Positions 10,421 through 20,443 of a stretch of DNA of 64,000 bases are shown here, one piece after another. Positions within the stretch are counted from its first letter, which is position 1; every line of letters starts with the position of its first letter. The stretch spans positions 92,777,501 to 92,841,500 of the forward strand of contig CP136890.1 in the NCBI GenBank assembly GCA_034359265.1. The letters are read 5' to 3'. The notes under the pieces were generated by a model that searched no databases, was not told where the DNA came from, and worked only from the letters and a program-made list of their open reading frames with translations. Made by a program: the position numbers and the translations under genes. This stretch comes from Canna indica (Eukaryota > Streptophyta > Magnoliopsida > Zingiberales > Cannaceae).

Positions 10421-11630
10421 GAGAAATCATACTTTTGATTCACTCAATTTACTCCTACTTTAATTTTTATTTTTATAATTTTATAATTTTAATTTTAGTT
10501 TCTGTATTTTATTTTCGTTTAGAATTTAATCTCTGTCATCACGTGAAACATAAACAGAGTTGATGTGAATAACAGGTGCTGACCGAACATTACTGACGTG
10601 GAGCCTGCAGGAACTAATTTTATAAATTATGAGGACTAAAATCAAAATTAAAGTAATCATTTTTCTTAAAAATATAAAAAATTATAAGATATTTTTTAAT
10701 TTATTTATAAATAATTATAATATTTAAAAATATTAAAATTGACCAAACTTTTTACAAATTAAGGTGATTTATTTTGAAAAGTGCGATGACATATTTATAT
10801 ATTTAGAAGATTAGTTTAATATTTATAAGATTAATTTATTTTCTATTTAAGATACAAACATCTGATTTCATATTCTCACATTGAACATATTAATATTTGC
10901 AGTATGTTTTGTATCTTTGAATATCCCTTAACAATGTTCACGAAATCGTAACAATAACCTTGTATTATGATGTTGTCACTGCATCAAATGCATGTAAAAC
11001 AAATATTTATTAGAGTGAAAATCAATATTTTTTTGTCGTTTGAAATCTAATTTAAATCACTTTGAATGCGCCAAATTTAAGATCAAAATGAAGATGATGA
11101 GGTGATCAGTGAAGAGATGAGCAGATCGAAAGAGCAAATTTTCGAATTTTACAACAACTATGAAATTCACGCTAAATTAGAGTAATTAACAGATAAAAAT
11201 CAACGCCTAATGACGACGTCGGTTTAAATCCATTCAAATTAACGGAAATTATTGTAGTGTGCTTAATTTCAATATTTTTAAATATCTTATAATTATTTAT
11301 AAATAAATTTAAAAAATATATGGTGAATTATTAAAGAAAAATAATAATTTTGATCCCTATAATTTATTTGAATTTTGATTTTAGCCCACATAGTTTATAA
11401 AATTTTGGTTTTATTCCTCATAGTTTACAAATTTGATCCTTGCAGGTTCACATCAGCAATGTCCGGTCAACATCTGTTATCTATGTCAGCTCTATTTAGG
11501 TCTCGTGTGACGGCATGGACCAAATCCTAAACGGAAATAAAGTGTGGGGACTAAAACTAAAAATTTAAAATTATATGGAGTAAAACCAAAATTGGAGCAA
11601 ACTGTTGGGACCAAAAATATGATTTTCTCT
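10421..11630. mobile_element. Non-coding element with long terminal inverted repeats
   Basis: The left arm (about 10421-10745) and right arm (about 11265-11630) are inverted copies. The left starts GAGAAATCATAC. The right ends TATGATTTTCTC. Internal landmarks match in inverted order, for example the phrases around CCTGCAGG and ACGTCAGTAATG. The core between has no coding sequence. Long arms fit a Mutator-like or foldback element, but I could not find a target duplication, so the class is inferred. Confidence 0.65.
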
Positions 11631-11695
11631 AAGTAGACTTTAACGATAGAAGAATATCAAACAATCAAGCATCCAAGAATAACTTTGTATTTACA

Positions 11696-11705
11696 CCAAA
11701 AGAAA
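11696..11705. repeat. Pack-MULE target site duplication, left copy
   Basis: CCAAAAGAAA occurs here and again exactly at 13579-13588, directly outside the inverted repeats. Nine to eleven base pairs is the Mutator-like size. Confidence 0.85.
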
Positions 11706-12039
11706 GGGAAAATACCTAAATATAGCATGTACTTTGACATTTGTCTCAATTGTGACCCGTACTTTCATTTGTCTCAATTGTGTATATATACTAAGATATT
11801 TGTTTCAATTGTGTTCTATCGTCTAATTTCCGTTAGGCACCCGTTAAACTGACGACGTGACATGCTGACATGTATAAAAAAATATTCACTTATTAATTTA
11901 GTGGGTCCCATCTTTTTTAATATTTTAAAAGTGAGGCCCACATCTCTCTCTTCTCTCTCACACACACACAAATGCCGCCGCCGTCGCTGCTCTCCCCCCA
12001 TCTCCGATCGCCTCTCTGTCTCTCTCTCTCTCACACACA

Positions 12040-12400
12040 CATCCAAGCTATGGTGGCTTATGTGGAAAATCGCCAGTTTGGCAACCTCAAGTCGGCAAGC
12101 AGCCTTGTGACCCCAGTTTTAGCCGATGGCAAGATGGTAGGCACACACCGCCGCCCTGGCTCCCCCATGCCCAGCTTCCGATCGCCTGCCCCTGTCACTC
12201 CCATCCCCAACAAAGAGAAAGGGCACCGCCTCGGTGAGGACGATGACAACGACAACGACGAGGAGGCAATCGAATGGAAGTGGCGGTACAGAGACATGAA
12301 CCTCGAGGTAGAGCCGTCGATCCATGACCCGAGGGACACCGCTAGACCGGCTCATGCATCACGGGTTCATTACACCCGTCCCATCGCTCATGCTACTCTC
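12040..12400 (+). pseudogene. Captured gene fragment of unknown origin
   Basis: An open frame includes MVAYVENRQFGNLKSASS, then KGHRLGEDDDNDNDEEAIEW, then WRYRDMNLEVEPSIHDP. I do not recognise the family. Its GC content and Asp/Glu-rich run contrast with the flanking inverted repeats, which suggests captured exon sequence. It could also be captured untranslated or intronic DNA that is open by chance. Confidence 0.4.
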
Positions 12401-12411
12401 CCCCATCTCCA

Positions 12412-12521
<110 letters not shown>

Positions 12522-12524
12522 GTA

Positions 12525-12970
12525 GCCTGCCTCAAGGAGCATGAGCGACGATCCTCGAGCGATCGAGCTGCGTCGCCTCGATGTGGAAGCACAAAACGTA
12601 CAACCACCTCCGCCTCCACCTTCCCAAGCGCTTCTGCCAGCTCCCCCCCCACCCCCGTGCTCCTTCCCGCTGACCTCCCCACGTACGTACCCTACGACGC
12701 AGCAGTTCGTCGCCTACCTCGAGGCCTATGCGCAGCGGTTCGACATCTGGCCCCGGTTCAACCACGCCGTCGTCAGCGCCGAGTTCGACGACGGCGTCGA
12801 GCTGTGGAGAGTACGGGCGGTCGTCAACATGGACAAGCACGCCATGGTGGAGTACGTCTGCAGGTGGCTAGTCGTCGCCACCGACGAGAATGCGAAAGAG
12901 GTGGTACCCGACATCGACGGCATGGTGACATTCCACGGCGTGCACGGCTCCATCACTAGCGGCATGCACA
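12525..12970 (+). pseudogene. YUCCA-like flavin monooxygenase fragment, sense copy
   Basis: YUCCA enzymes oxidise indole-3-pyruvate to the auxin indole-3-acetate. The frames here read VACLKEH, then [19 protein letters not shown], then [13 protein letters not shown], then PTTQQFVAYLEAYAQRFDIWPRF, then VVSAEFDDGVELWRVR, then EYVCRWLVVATDENA. These are in family order. At least two frame shifts separate them. The FAD-binding GxGxxG at the true N-terminus is missing, as is everything from the NADPH-binding motif onward. It is a captured 5' gene portion, not a working enzyme. Confidence 0.82.
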
Positions 12971-13028
12971 AACCCAAGTTACCTTACAGCACGCTGTCGT
13001 CGAGACTCTGGAACATGCTTCTGTGTTA

Positions 13029-13269
13029 TAGGGTACGTGGGGAGGTCGGCGGGAAGGTGCGTGAGCGGGAGTTGGTAGAAGCGCTCGGGGAGGTGGAGGC
13101 AAAGGCAGTCATACGTCTTGTACTGCCACAACTAGGTGACGTAACTCGATCGCTCGAGGACCACGCTGCCGACGATGCCCTGCTCCTTGAGGCAGGCTGC
13201 TACGGTGAGTCCTGACGGCCCTGCTCCCATGATGATCGTGTCGGGGACGTAGACCACTTGGGCTTCCAT
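13029..13269 (-). pseudogene. YUCCA-like flavin monooxygenase fragment, antisense copy
   Basis: On the minus strand from 13269: MEAQVVYVPDTIIMGAGPSG, with the FAD-binding GxGxxG intact. It continues as LTVAACLKEQGIVGSVVLERSS, then a TAG, then LWQYKTYDCLCLHLPERF. It covers the first 80 or so residues of a YUCCA protein, overlapping the family region seen in the sense copy at 12525-12690. The two copies differ at many codons, so they may come from different paralogues or have diverged after capture. Together they form an inverted repeat. Confidence 0.82.
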
Positions 13270-13673
13270 CTCCAGTATTTGACTCGTTCGAGCTTCTGAG
13301 TACGACTTTATCGCGCAGAGAGAGAGAGAGATACGTGGGCCTCACTTTTAAAATATTAAAAAAAGTGGGACCCACTAAATTAATAGCTGAATAAAAAATT
13401 AGTTTTTTATACATGTCAGCATGCCACATCGCCAGTTTAACGAGTGCTTGACAAAAATTAAATGATAGGTCATAATTGAAACAAATATCTTACTATATGT
13501 ACACAATTGAGACAAATGAAAGTACATGCTACAATTGAGACAAAGACCAAAGTATATGCTATATTTAGGCATTTCCCCCCAAAAGAAATAAGTCTTTTGA
13601 AACCAAATTTGAAATGATCAACATCACAAAAGAGTTTCAAGAACCAATGTAATTAATGTATCTCTTATTTATC

Positions 13674-14516
13674 GGGAGAAGTGCATATTTGATCATAGAA
13701 GTTTTCAATTTTTTGGACTTTGGTCCTATAAGTTTCATTTTGGTATTTTCGGTTTTATAAGTTTGCTCTATAACATAGATTTGGTCATATTCATGACGAT
13801 TCGTTAACTCTCTGTCAATGTGGACTAACGTCGTTCATACACATTGACATATTTGGTTCTATAAGTTTCATTTCAAAATTTTCAGTCCTATATGTTTGTC
13901 CTGTAGCACATATTTGGTCATATCCGCGACGGTCCGTTAACTCTCCGTCAACGAAAAAATAAACGACGTTATGTTCATCTTGACGGAGTTAACAGACCGT
14001 CGTGGATATATAGGACCAAATCTATATGACAGACCGACATATAGACAAGTTGGTATGTTAACTCTGTAACATAGATTTGCTCCGTAGCATATGTAAGTTT
14101 GCTTTGTAACATAGATTTGGTCATATTCATAATGGTCTGTTAACTCCGTCAACATGGATATAACACCGTTTATTTTTTCATAGACGGAGTGTTAATGGAC
14201 TATCACAAATATTATCAAATTTGTGCTATGAGACAAATATATTGGACCAAATTTATGCTACAGGGCAAATATATAGGATCAAATTTGTGCTACGAGACAA
14301 ACATATAGGACTAAATTTTTTGAAATAAACTTATATGACCAAATTTGTCAATGTGTATGAACGACGTTAGTCCACATTGACAAAGAGCTAATGGACCGTC
14401 ACGGATAGAACTAAATTTGTACTACGAAGCAAACTTATAGAACTGAAAATATCAAAATATATTTTATATGACTAAAGTCCAAAAAATTGTATAGGACCAA
14501 ATCCGCATTTCTCCCC
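13674..14516. mobile_element. 843-bp foldback/Mutator-like element
   Basis: The exact 9-bp duplication TTATTTATC (13665-13673 and 14517-14525) flanks the ends GGGAGAAGTGCATATTTG and CAAATCCGCATTTCTCCCC. The arms share TTTTTTGGACTTTGGTCCTATA. The interior is built from repeated sense and antisense copies of phrases such as TTTGGTCATATTCATGACGGTCCGTTAAC. No coding sequence is present. Confidence 0.82.
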
Positions 14517-14525
14517 TTATTTATC

Positions 14526-14876
14526 CATGACTTCGCCCAAAGAGAACGATGATTGTTAATTGTCTTATCAACCCTTTTAGCCTCTCAATTTATCAAGGCA
14601 ACAAATACTAAGACCACCTTCGGGCTAGACTTAATGATATTCATTCAAGCAATTAATTAGAGAACTTTTTTTATCATTATCAGAGCTCCAAAAAAATCTT
14701 TTAAGAAATGAACTAATTTAGCTAAGAACATAGTCACATAATCAATAAAGGGGCACAAAGTTCAATATAGAATTAATCAAAATAAGTGTTTTCAGGCTGA
14801 GACAATTTTTGGAATATATCTTTTGATTAGTAATCTATCAAAAATGTTAACAATGAATAAAATACCTATAAAAAGC
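14526..14876. other. Intergenic DNA, nothing recognised
   Basis: AT-rich flank between the foldback element and the segment that is duplicated at 36496. No coding potential was seen. Confidence 0.45.
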
Positions 14877-14933
14877 CATGGAAAAAAGGAAGAATTTCAA
14901 TGCATATATTAAATGGTTTAAGTACTCAATCCC
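14877..14933. repeat. Left part of an interrupted segment, whole at 36496-36689
   Basis: This piece, from CATGGAAAAAAGGAAGAAT through AAATGGTTTAAGT, matches 36496-36543. In that copy it continues at once into sequence matching 29919-30058. The two halves here are therefore separated by an insertion spanning about 14934-29918. Confidence 0.82.
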
Positions 14934-15249
14934 ATTATGTAAGAATTCTTTTGGTAACCTCACTTCCTTAATTCATAGTGTTATATTTTGCCAAACTTAC
15001 GAAAGTTTCTTCTATTTTATGAGATAGGATGTTGGTTGCGATTCTTAACTTTTGAATCAGCATCGCTCTCTGGCACACGGTTAACTTTTTTCTTCTTCTT
15101 CTTCTTTATATTAGTTTTAATTAATTTTGTTAAATTTATGCAGGGCCGGAAGAAAAACACTTGCAAGCTTCGAATCTGTGAGGTATATATTTTTCTTCTT
15201 CTTTCTCTCTTCTCCACTCTCTTTCTTCCTCTGCGATCGACAATATTCC

Positions 15250-15290
<41 letters not shown>

Positions 15291-16440
15291 GCTGAAACCC
15301 TAGCCGCCGGCTACGATTTCGATCGGGATTAAAATAACTCTCAAATATTCCACTCCATTCTAGATCTTTCTAAGTGATATAATTATCGGGTCTTGATGAA
15401 TATAAAATCTTTATTCAATCACACATTATGTCTTCAAATATTTTCCTTTTTTTCTAGTAAACAAGGAGCTAATGATTGTGATGTTTCACATGCAAAATCC
15501 ATGATGGAGAAAGTTTTATATAGTGTTATTTATTCTATATATTTGTTTTACATGTGGTACTGTACTAATTTATTCATCTACTGATACGATAAGAAAACTT
15601 CATAGTTTGTGAATTTTTTTTTTTTTGAAAAACTAATGAAGTTAATCATCTCTATTTCAGGTTCATATTGTCTTGAAGGAACTCGTTAGAAAATCTATTG
15701 CTGAAACAGAGGTTTGGTATTATCTAAGAATAAATGTACTTCATTGCAATGTCTTAAAATTTTCATACCATATGCATGCTTTGTGTCATTGGTTATTTTC
15801 ATACCATATGCTGGCAATATTTAAAACTAAACGCAATTAATTTTTTCTAGCTAAGATAATTAATATTCCAATTTCCAAGTAAACATTAATTAGCAAGCTA
15901 GTATATAATTCTTTGCATGTGTACAAATATATATATCAATACATGACATGTCAATGTAGATCTTCTTTAAACATGATTTTGTTATCAAAAGTATCAAACT
16001 GTTTGATTCTTATTTTCAAATCTTATTAAGAGCAGGACATGTCAATGCATCATCTGTTATTGTTTATTAAGAGCAGGTTACTGTTTGCTGTCAAAAGTAC
16101 CAAACTTCTTGATTCTTTTCTTCTTGTTATTTGAGAAGCAATAGATAGGAGTAGAAGTGTGCATGGATTGAATTGGGTTGAGTGCTGAAAATTTTCAACC
16201 CAATTCAGGTTGGTATTTTTCAATATTAATTCAACCCAATTAATATGTCAACTCAGTTCAATCCAATCCAATTAAATCTTATTGGTGACTTCATAATTTT
16301 TTGATATTTTATAATTACGTCGCTCTAACTAATGCACAATTATGTTTTGCTTAGTACGTTGAAGTTAACACTATTAGTACTCCATTCTACACTATTAATG
16401 CATAATTTATCGGTATAATTTTAGGATTAAAATTAAAAAT
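14934..16440. other. Left part of the insertion, with possible captured exons
   Basis: AT-rich DNA with a (TC) tract at 15252-15286 followed by GGCTGAAACCCTAGCCGCCGG, which looks like a plant gene leader. Possible exons are listed separately. No CACTA terminus or subterminal array could be recognised. Confidence 0.4.
15143..15713 (+). pseudogene. Possible captured host-gene exons, unidentified
   Basis: Three short open blocks have plausible splice borders. The first (about 15143-15183: GRKKNTCKLRICE) follows ATGCAG and precedes GTATAT. The second (about 15460-15510: NDCDVSHAKSMMEKV) follows TTTCTAG. The third (about 15661-15711: VHIVLKELVRKSIAETE) follows TTTCAG and precedes GTTTGG. The last two read like conserved protein, but I do not recognise the family. 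They may be a gene fragment carried by the CACTA element or a remnant of a host gene. Confidence 0.35.
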
Positions 16441-16607
16441 AATATTATGATTCGCGAGTTGATAAAGTGACACGAACTTATCGACCGTTGGATCATAATT
16501 TTTTTTACAATACCTTAGATCCATTCGGAGATCGTATCGTTGTCTATAAGAAGTACAAAACTTATAGATTCTTTATGATTTCTGAATTATCCTTGATCAA
16601 AGAGTTT

Positions 16608-16808
16608 GGGATCAAAATTATTCTACTTGTAGTTAAATATTTTTTAACATTCATTTCAGTTTGAAATTCTAGCAGATATCTCTTGTTCTCCAAGTATGCG
16701 TCCAGATGATATGCATACTTGGAGAATTGTAGGGAAATGCTGCCGTAATTTTGACTGAAATTGAATGTTAAAAAAATATTTAAATGCAAGTAGAATAATT
16801 TGATTCCC
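16608..16808 (+). other. Long hairpin in the leader of CACTA element A
   Basis: An imperfect 200-bp inverted repeat. The outer arms are ATTATTCTACTTG and CAAGTAGAATAAT. The inner arms are TTCTCCAAGTATGC and GCATACTTGGAGAA. The apex is near 16710. It ends 74 bp before the transposase start. The same structure with altered bases on both arms lies at 48303-48487 in element C. The stem would form in RNA. Its role is unknown. Confidence 0.8.
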
Positions 16809-16881
16809 GAATGGAATATGACCACCCCACCTATGAAGATTTCTAAAGAAGTAATTATTGTGATATATCACGTACAGAATC

Positions 16882-19800
16882 ATGACGGAAGATCGTAGTT
16901 GGATGTACTATGGAGGTTTACTTGAAGAGTTCAAGAGCGATGTTCAGGAATTTTTGAACTTCGTATATTCAAATCCGTAATTTGTCAGTGTTGACAAAAT
17001 CAGATGTTCGTGTCATCGGTGTGTCAACTTGTTTTTCCTAGACCGACAGGTAGTGACATTGCATCTATACAAAAATGATTTCATGAATCGTTACTATCGA
17101 TGGATTTCACACGGGGAGTCATTCATAGACATATCATTGTATGAATTAGGAGGTCGGTCGTCTAATATTGGATCTTTGTCCGCAACTCATACAATATCTG
17201 TTGAGTAGCTATATCGAAATATGGTCTTGGATGCTCTAGGCGGTCGTGAATTCCAAAGGTTGCCAATGCCTCACATAGAATTAGGAGGTCAGTCGTCTAG
17301 TACTGAAGCGACAATGGATATAGAGTATGAGCCACAAGTACAATCGAAAATTCAAATAGAGTTACCAAATCCATAAGCAACACAGTTTTATGATTTACTG
17401 AAAGTTGCAGATGAACCATTGTATGAAGGCTGTGATGAATATTCAAAGTTGTCAATAATGACTCAAATGTTAAACATTAAGTCTGATTGCAATGTAACTA
17501 AGATAACATATAATCAATTTTTCGAGCTTTTTCACAAAAGCGTTGCCTAAAGATAACAAACTGGAGGACAGTTTCTATAAGATGAAAAAGATGATGAAGA
17601 GACTTGGTCTAGAGTATCAAAAAATTCATGCATGTCAGAACAACTGCATTCTCTATTACCATGAATACGCTGGCTTGACCCATTATCCAACATGTGAACA
17701 TCCACGGTACAAATAGAAATCTCGAGTAGGCAGAAAGATATATCGTTTAACATTCTTCGGTATTTCCCGATAATTCCCAAATTGAAACAGTTGTTCATGT
17801 CTGAAAAAATAGCCCAACATATGATATGACATGCTAAGAGTCGTGATCCAAATGTTATGACTCACTCGTCTAACAGTGAAGCATGGAAACATCTTGATCG
17901 ATGTTATCCATCGTTTATAAGTGATCCTAGAAATGTCAAACTAGGGTTATGTACCGATGGGTTCAATCCATTCGGTCAATCATTCACTTCATATTCTGTT
18001 TGGCCGGTGCTCCTCACAATCTATAATTTGCCGCCGTCGATGTGCATGAAAGATGATTTCATATTTTTTAGTATGGTAATCCCAGGACCAAGGGGACCAA
18101 GAAAAGAATTGAATGTGTTCCTTCGACCATTGATTGACGATTTAAAGAACTTATGGGACGACAGAGTCATCACTTATGATATTCATCAAAAAAGGAATTT
18201 CAACTTGAGGGCCGCATTGTTGTGGACAATTAGTGACTTCCCGACATATACTATGTTATTTGGTTGGAGCACACATGGGAAGCTTGGTTGTCCGTATTAT
18301 ATGGAACGAACAAAAGCATTCAGTCTTCGGCATGGACGAAAGATTTCATACTTTGACTGTCATCGTCAATTTTTGCCACTTGATCATCCATACCGGAGAA
18401 ATAGAGATAAATTCATCAGGGGTAGAGTAGAAAAAGACGGACCATCTCCGCGTTTGTCTGATAATTAAATATTAGCTCAGATTTCTGTGTCACCCGACAT
18501 CACATTCAGAGAGGTTGACAGAATTAGGTGTTTCAGATAAAGACACAATTGAGTCAAAAAAGTATATTTTGGGAACTGCTTTACAGGAGCTCATTAATTA
18601 CTAGTTCGACACAATTTGGATGTGATGCACATTGAAAAGAATGTGTTCGAGAATATTTTTAATACAATGATGAATTTTATAGGAAAAACAAAAGATAATG
18701 TGAATGCAAGAATGGACTTAAAAATATATTGCAAATGTCCAGATTTAGATCTACAAGAGGTGAACGATAAACAAGTGAAACTGAAATCCTCTTATGTTCT
18801 CAGTAAGCAACAACAAAAAGATGTTTGCCAGTGGATAAAAGATCTCAGATTACCAGATGGCTATGCATCTAATTTAGCTCGATGCGTCAATATAGATGAA
18901 GATAAAATATCAGGAATGAAAAGTCATGACTGTCATGTGTTCATGCAAAGACTACTCCCTATTGCATTCCGCGATATTTTACCAGATAAAATTTGGGGTA
19001 TGTTAACCGAGCTTAGTTTGTTCTTCAGAGATATTTGCACCAATGCCCTCCGTATCGAAGATATAGAAAAACTAGAGAAAAATATTGTAGAAATTCTTTG
19101 CAAATTAGAGCAGATATTTCCACCTGGATTTTTTGATTCGATGGAGCATCTATCGGTTCACTTAGCATACGAGACAAGAGTTGGTGGTCCAGTTCAATAT
19201 CGGTGGATGTATTTATTCGAAAGGTATATGCAGAGGTTAAAAAGAAAAATAAAAAATACAGCTGCGGTGGAAGGTTCAATAAGTGAAGCTTATATAATTC
19301 AGGAGATATCAACTTTTTGTTCTTTCTATTTCTAGTCCAATGTGCACACAAGGTTGACTCGTCTTCCTCGAAATGATGATGGGGAAAATGTGAACGCTGT
19401 AGATTATCTACCAATATTTTGTTTTCCTGGTCGTGGTTTGGGCTCACGTACATCCACCCGAGATATTTAACTGAAGATGAGTATCATCTTGCACAATTAT
19501 ATGTACTAATGAATTGCCCCGAGGTTGATCCTTTCATTAAAAAATTTGACACGAAAGCTCGTACACAGACACCGAATATATTCGAGGAAGAATTACAAGA
19601 TAAACGTAGCGTAGAACTTCCAAATTGGTTCAAAACTTGGTCGAGTGAATATATTCAAGAAATAGACAACAAATTACTCGAGTTAGCATGTGGACCGTCA
19701 CGACTAGTCTTATGCTATAACGGATACTTTGTGAATGGATATAAATTTCATACAAAGGAGTACTCAATCACAAAGAAGATAATGAATGCCGATGTTTATG

Positions 19801-20364
19801 TCAAAGACTCCACTTGGATTGATTGTGATTGTGATTTCTACGCACTGCTTGAGGAAGTACTTGAACTTCAATATGTTGGGTGAAAAAAATAGTGATATTT
19901 AAATGTCACTAGTTTGACACATCATCTCGGGGGAGTCAAATTCACCCAAAGTATAAGCTTGTTGACGTTAATTTCAAATCAAAGTTAGCGTCGAACGAGC
20001 CTTTTATTTTGGCATGACAAGCACAACGAATATTTTACGCAAAATATCCAGGCAGACGAAGAGATAGATCGGAATGGTAGGCAGTGTGTAAGACTAAGGC
20101 ACGATTGAGGATTGATCCAATGGGAGAGGATAATGATTTGTATTAGGTGGTTTTTATTAAGAGGATGGTCCTCCTATAGTTGAAGTTGTGGGTTAAACAC
20201 TTGAAGATGAAAATTTAGTCGTTGCACAAGGTCTGGCTGAATAAAGTGTTGATGTTGAACCAGATGATGCAGAAGATGATAATAGTTGTGAAGATGAAGA
20301 GACAAGTGAAGAAGAAAATGACTCAATCGATTATTATTTAGATGATATCATGATTAATGTGTAA
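16882..20364 (+). pseudogene. TNP2-type CACTA transposase, element A
   Basis: Starts MTEDRSWMYY (transposase-associated domain) and ends with an acidic tail and YYLDDIMINV. Recognisable blocks in order are: CHRCVN zinc-binding region (about 17000); Transposase_21 core at 17857-18468 with WSTHGKLGCPYYME; LDVMHIEKNVFENIFN at 18613; the DUF4218 block with FRDILPDKIWGMLTELSLFFRDI and MEHLSVHLAYETRVGGPVQY to about 19335; then 19419-19883, and a decayed DUF4216 block to about 20110. Stops and frame changes occur throughout, for example a TAA near 16978. It is the most diverged copy and clearly dead. Confidence 0.85.
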
Positions 20365-20443
20365 TATATATATTTTACATATTTTTTCTATTAATTTATA
20401 TTATATTATTAGTTGACATCACTAATCAACATTTATATCTGTA

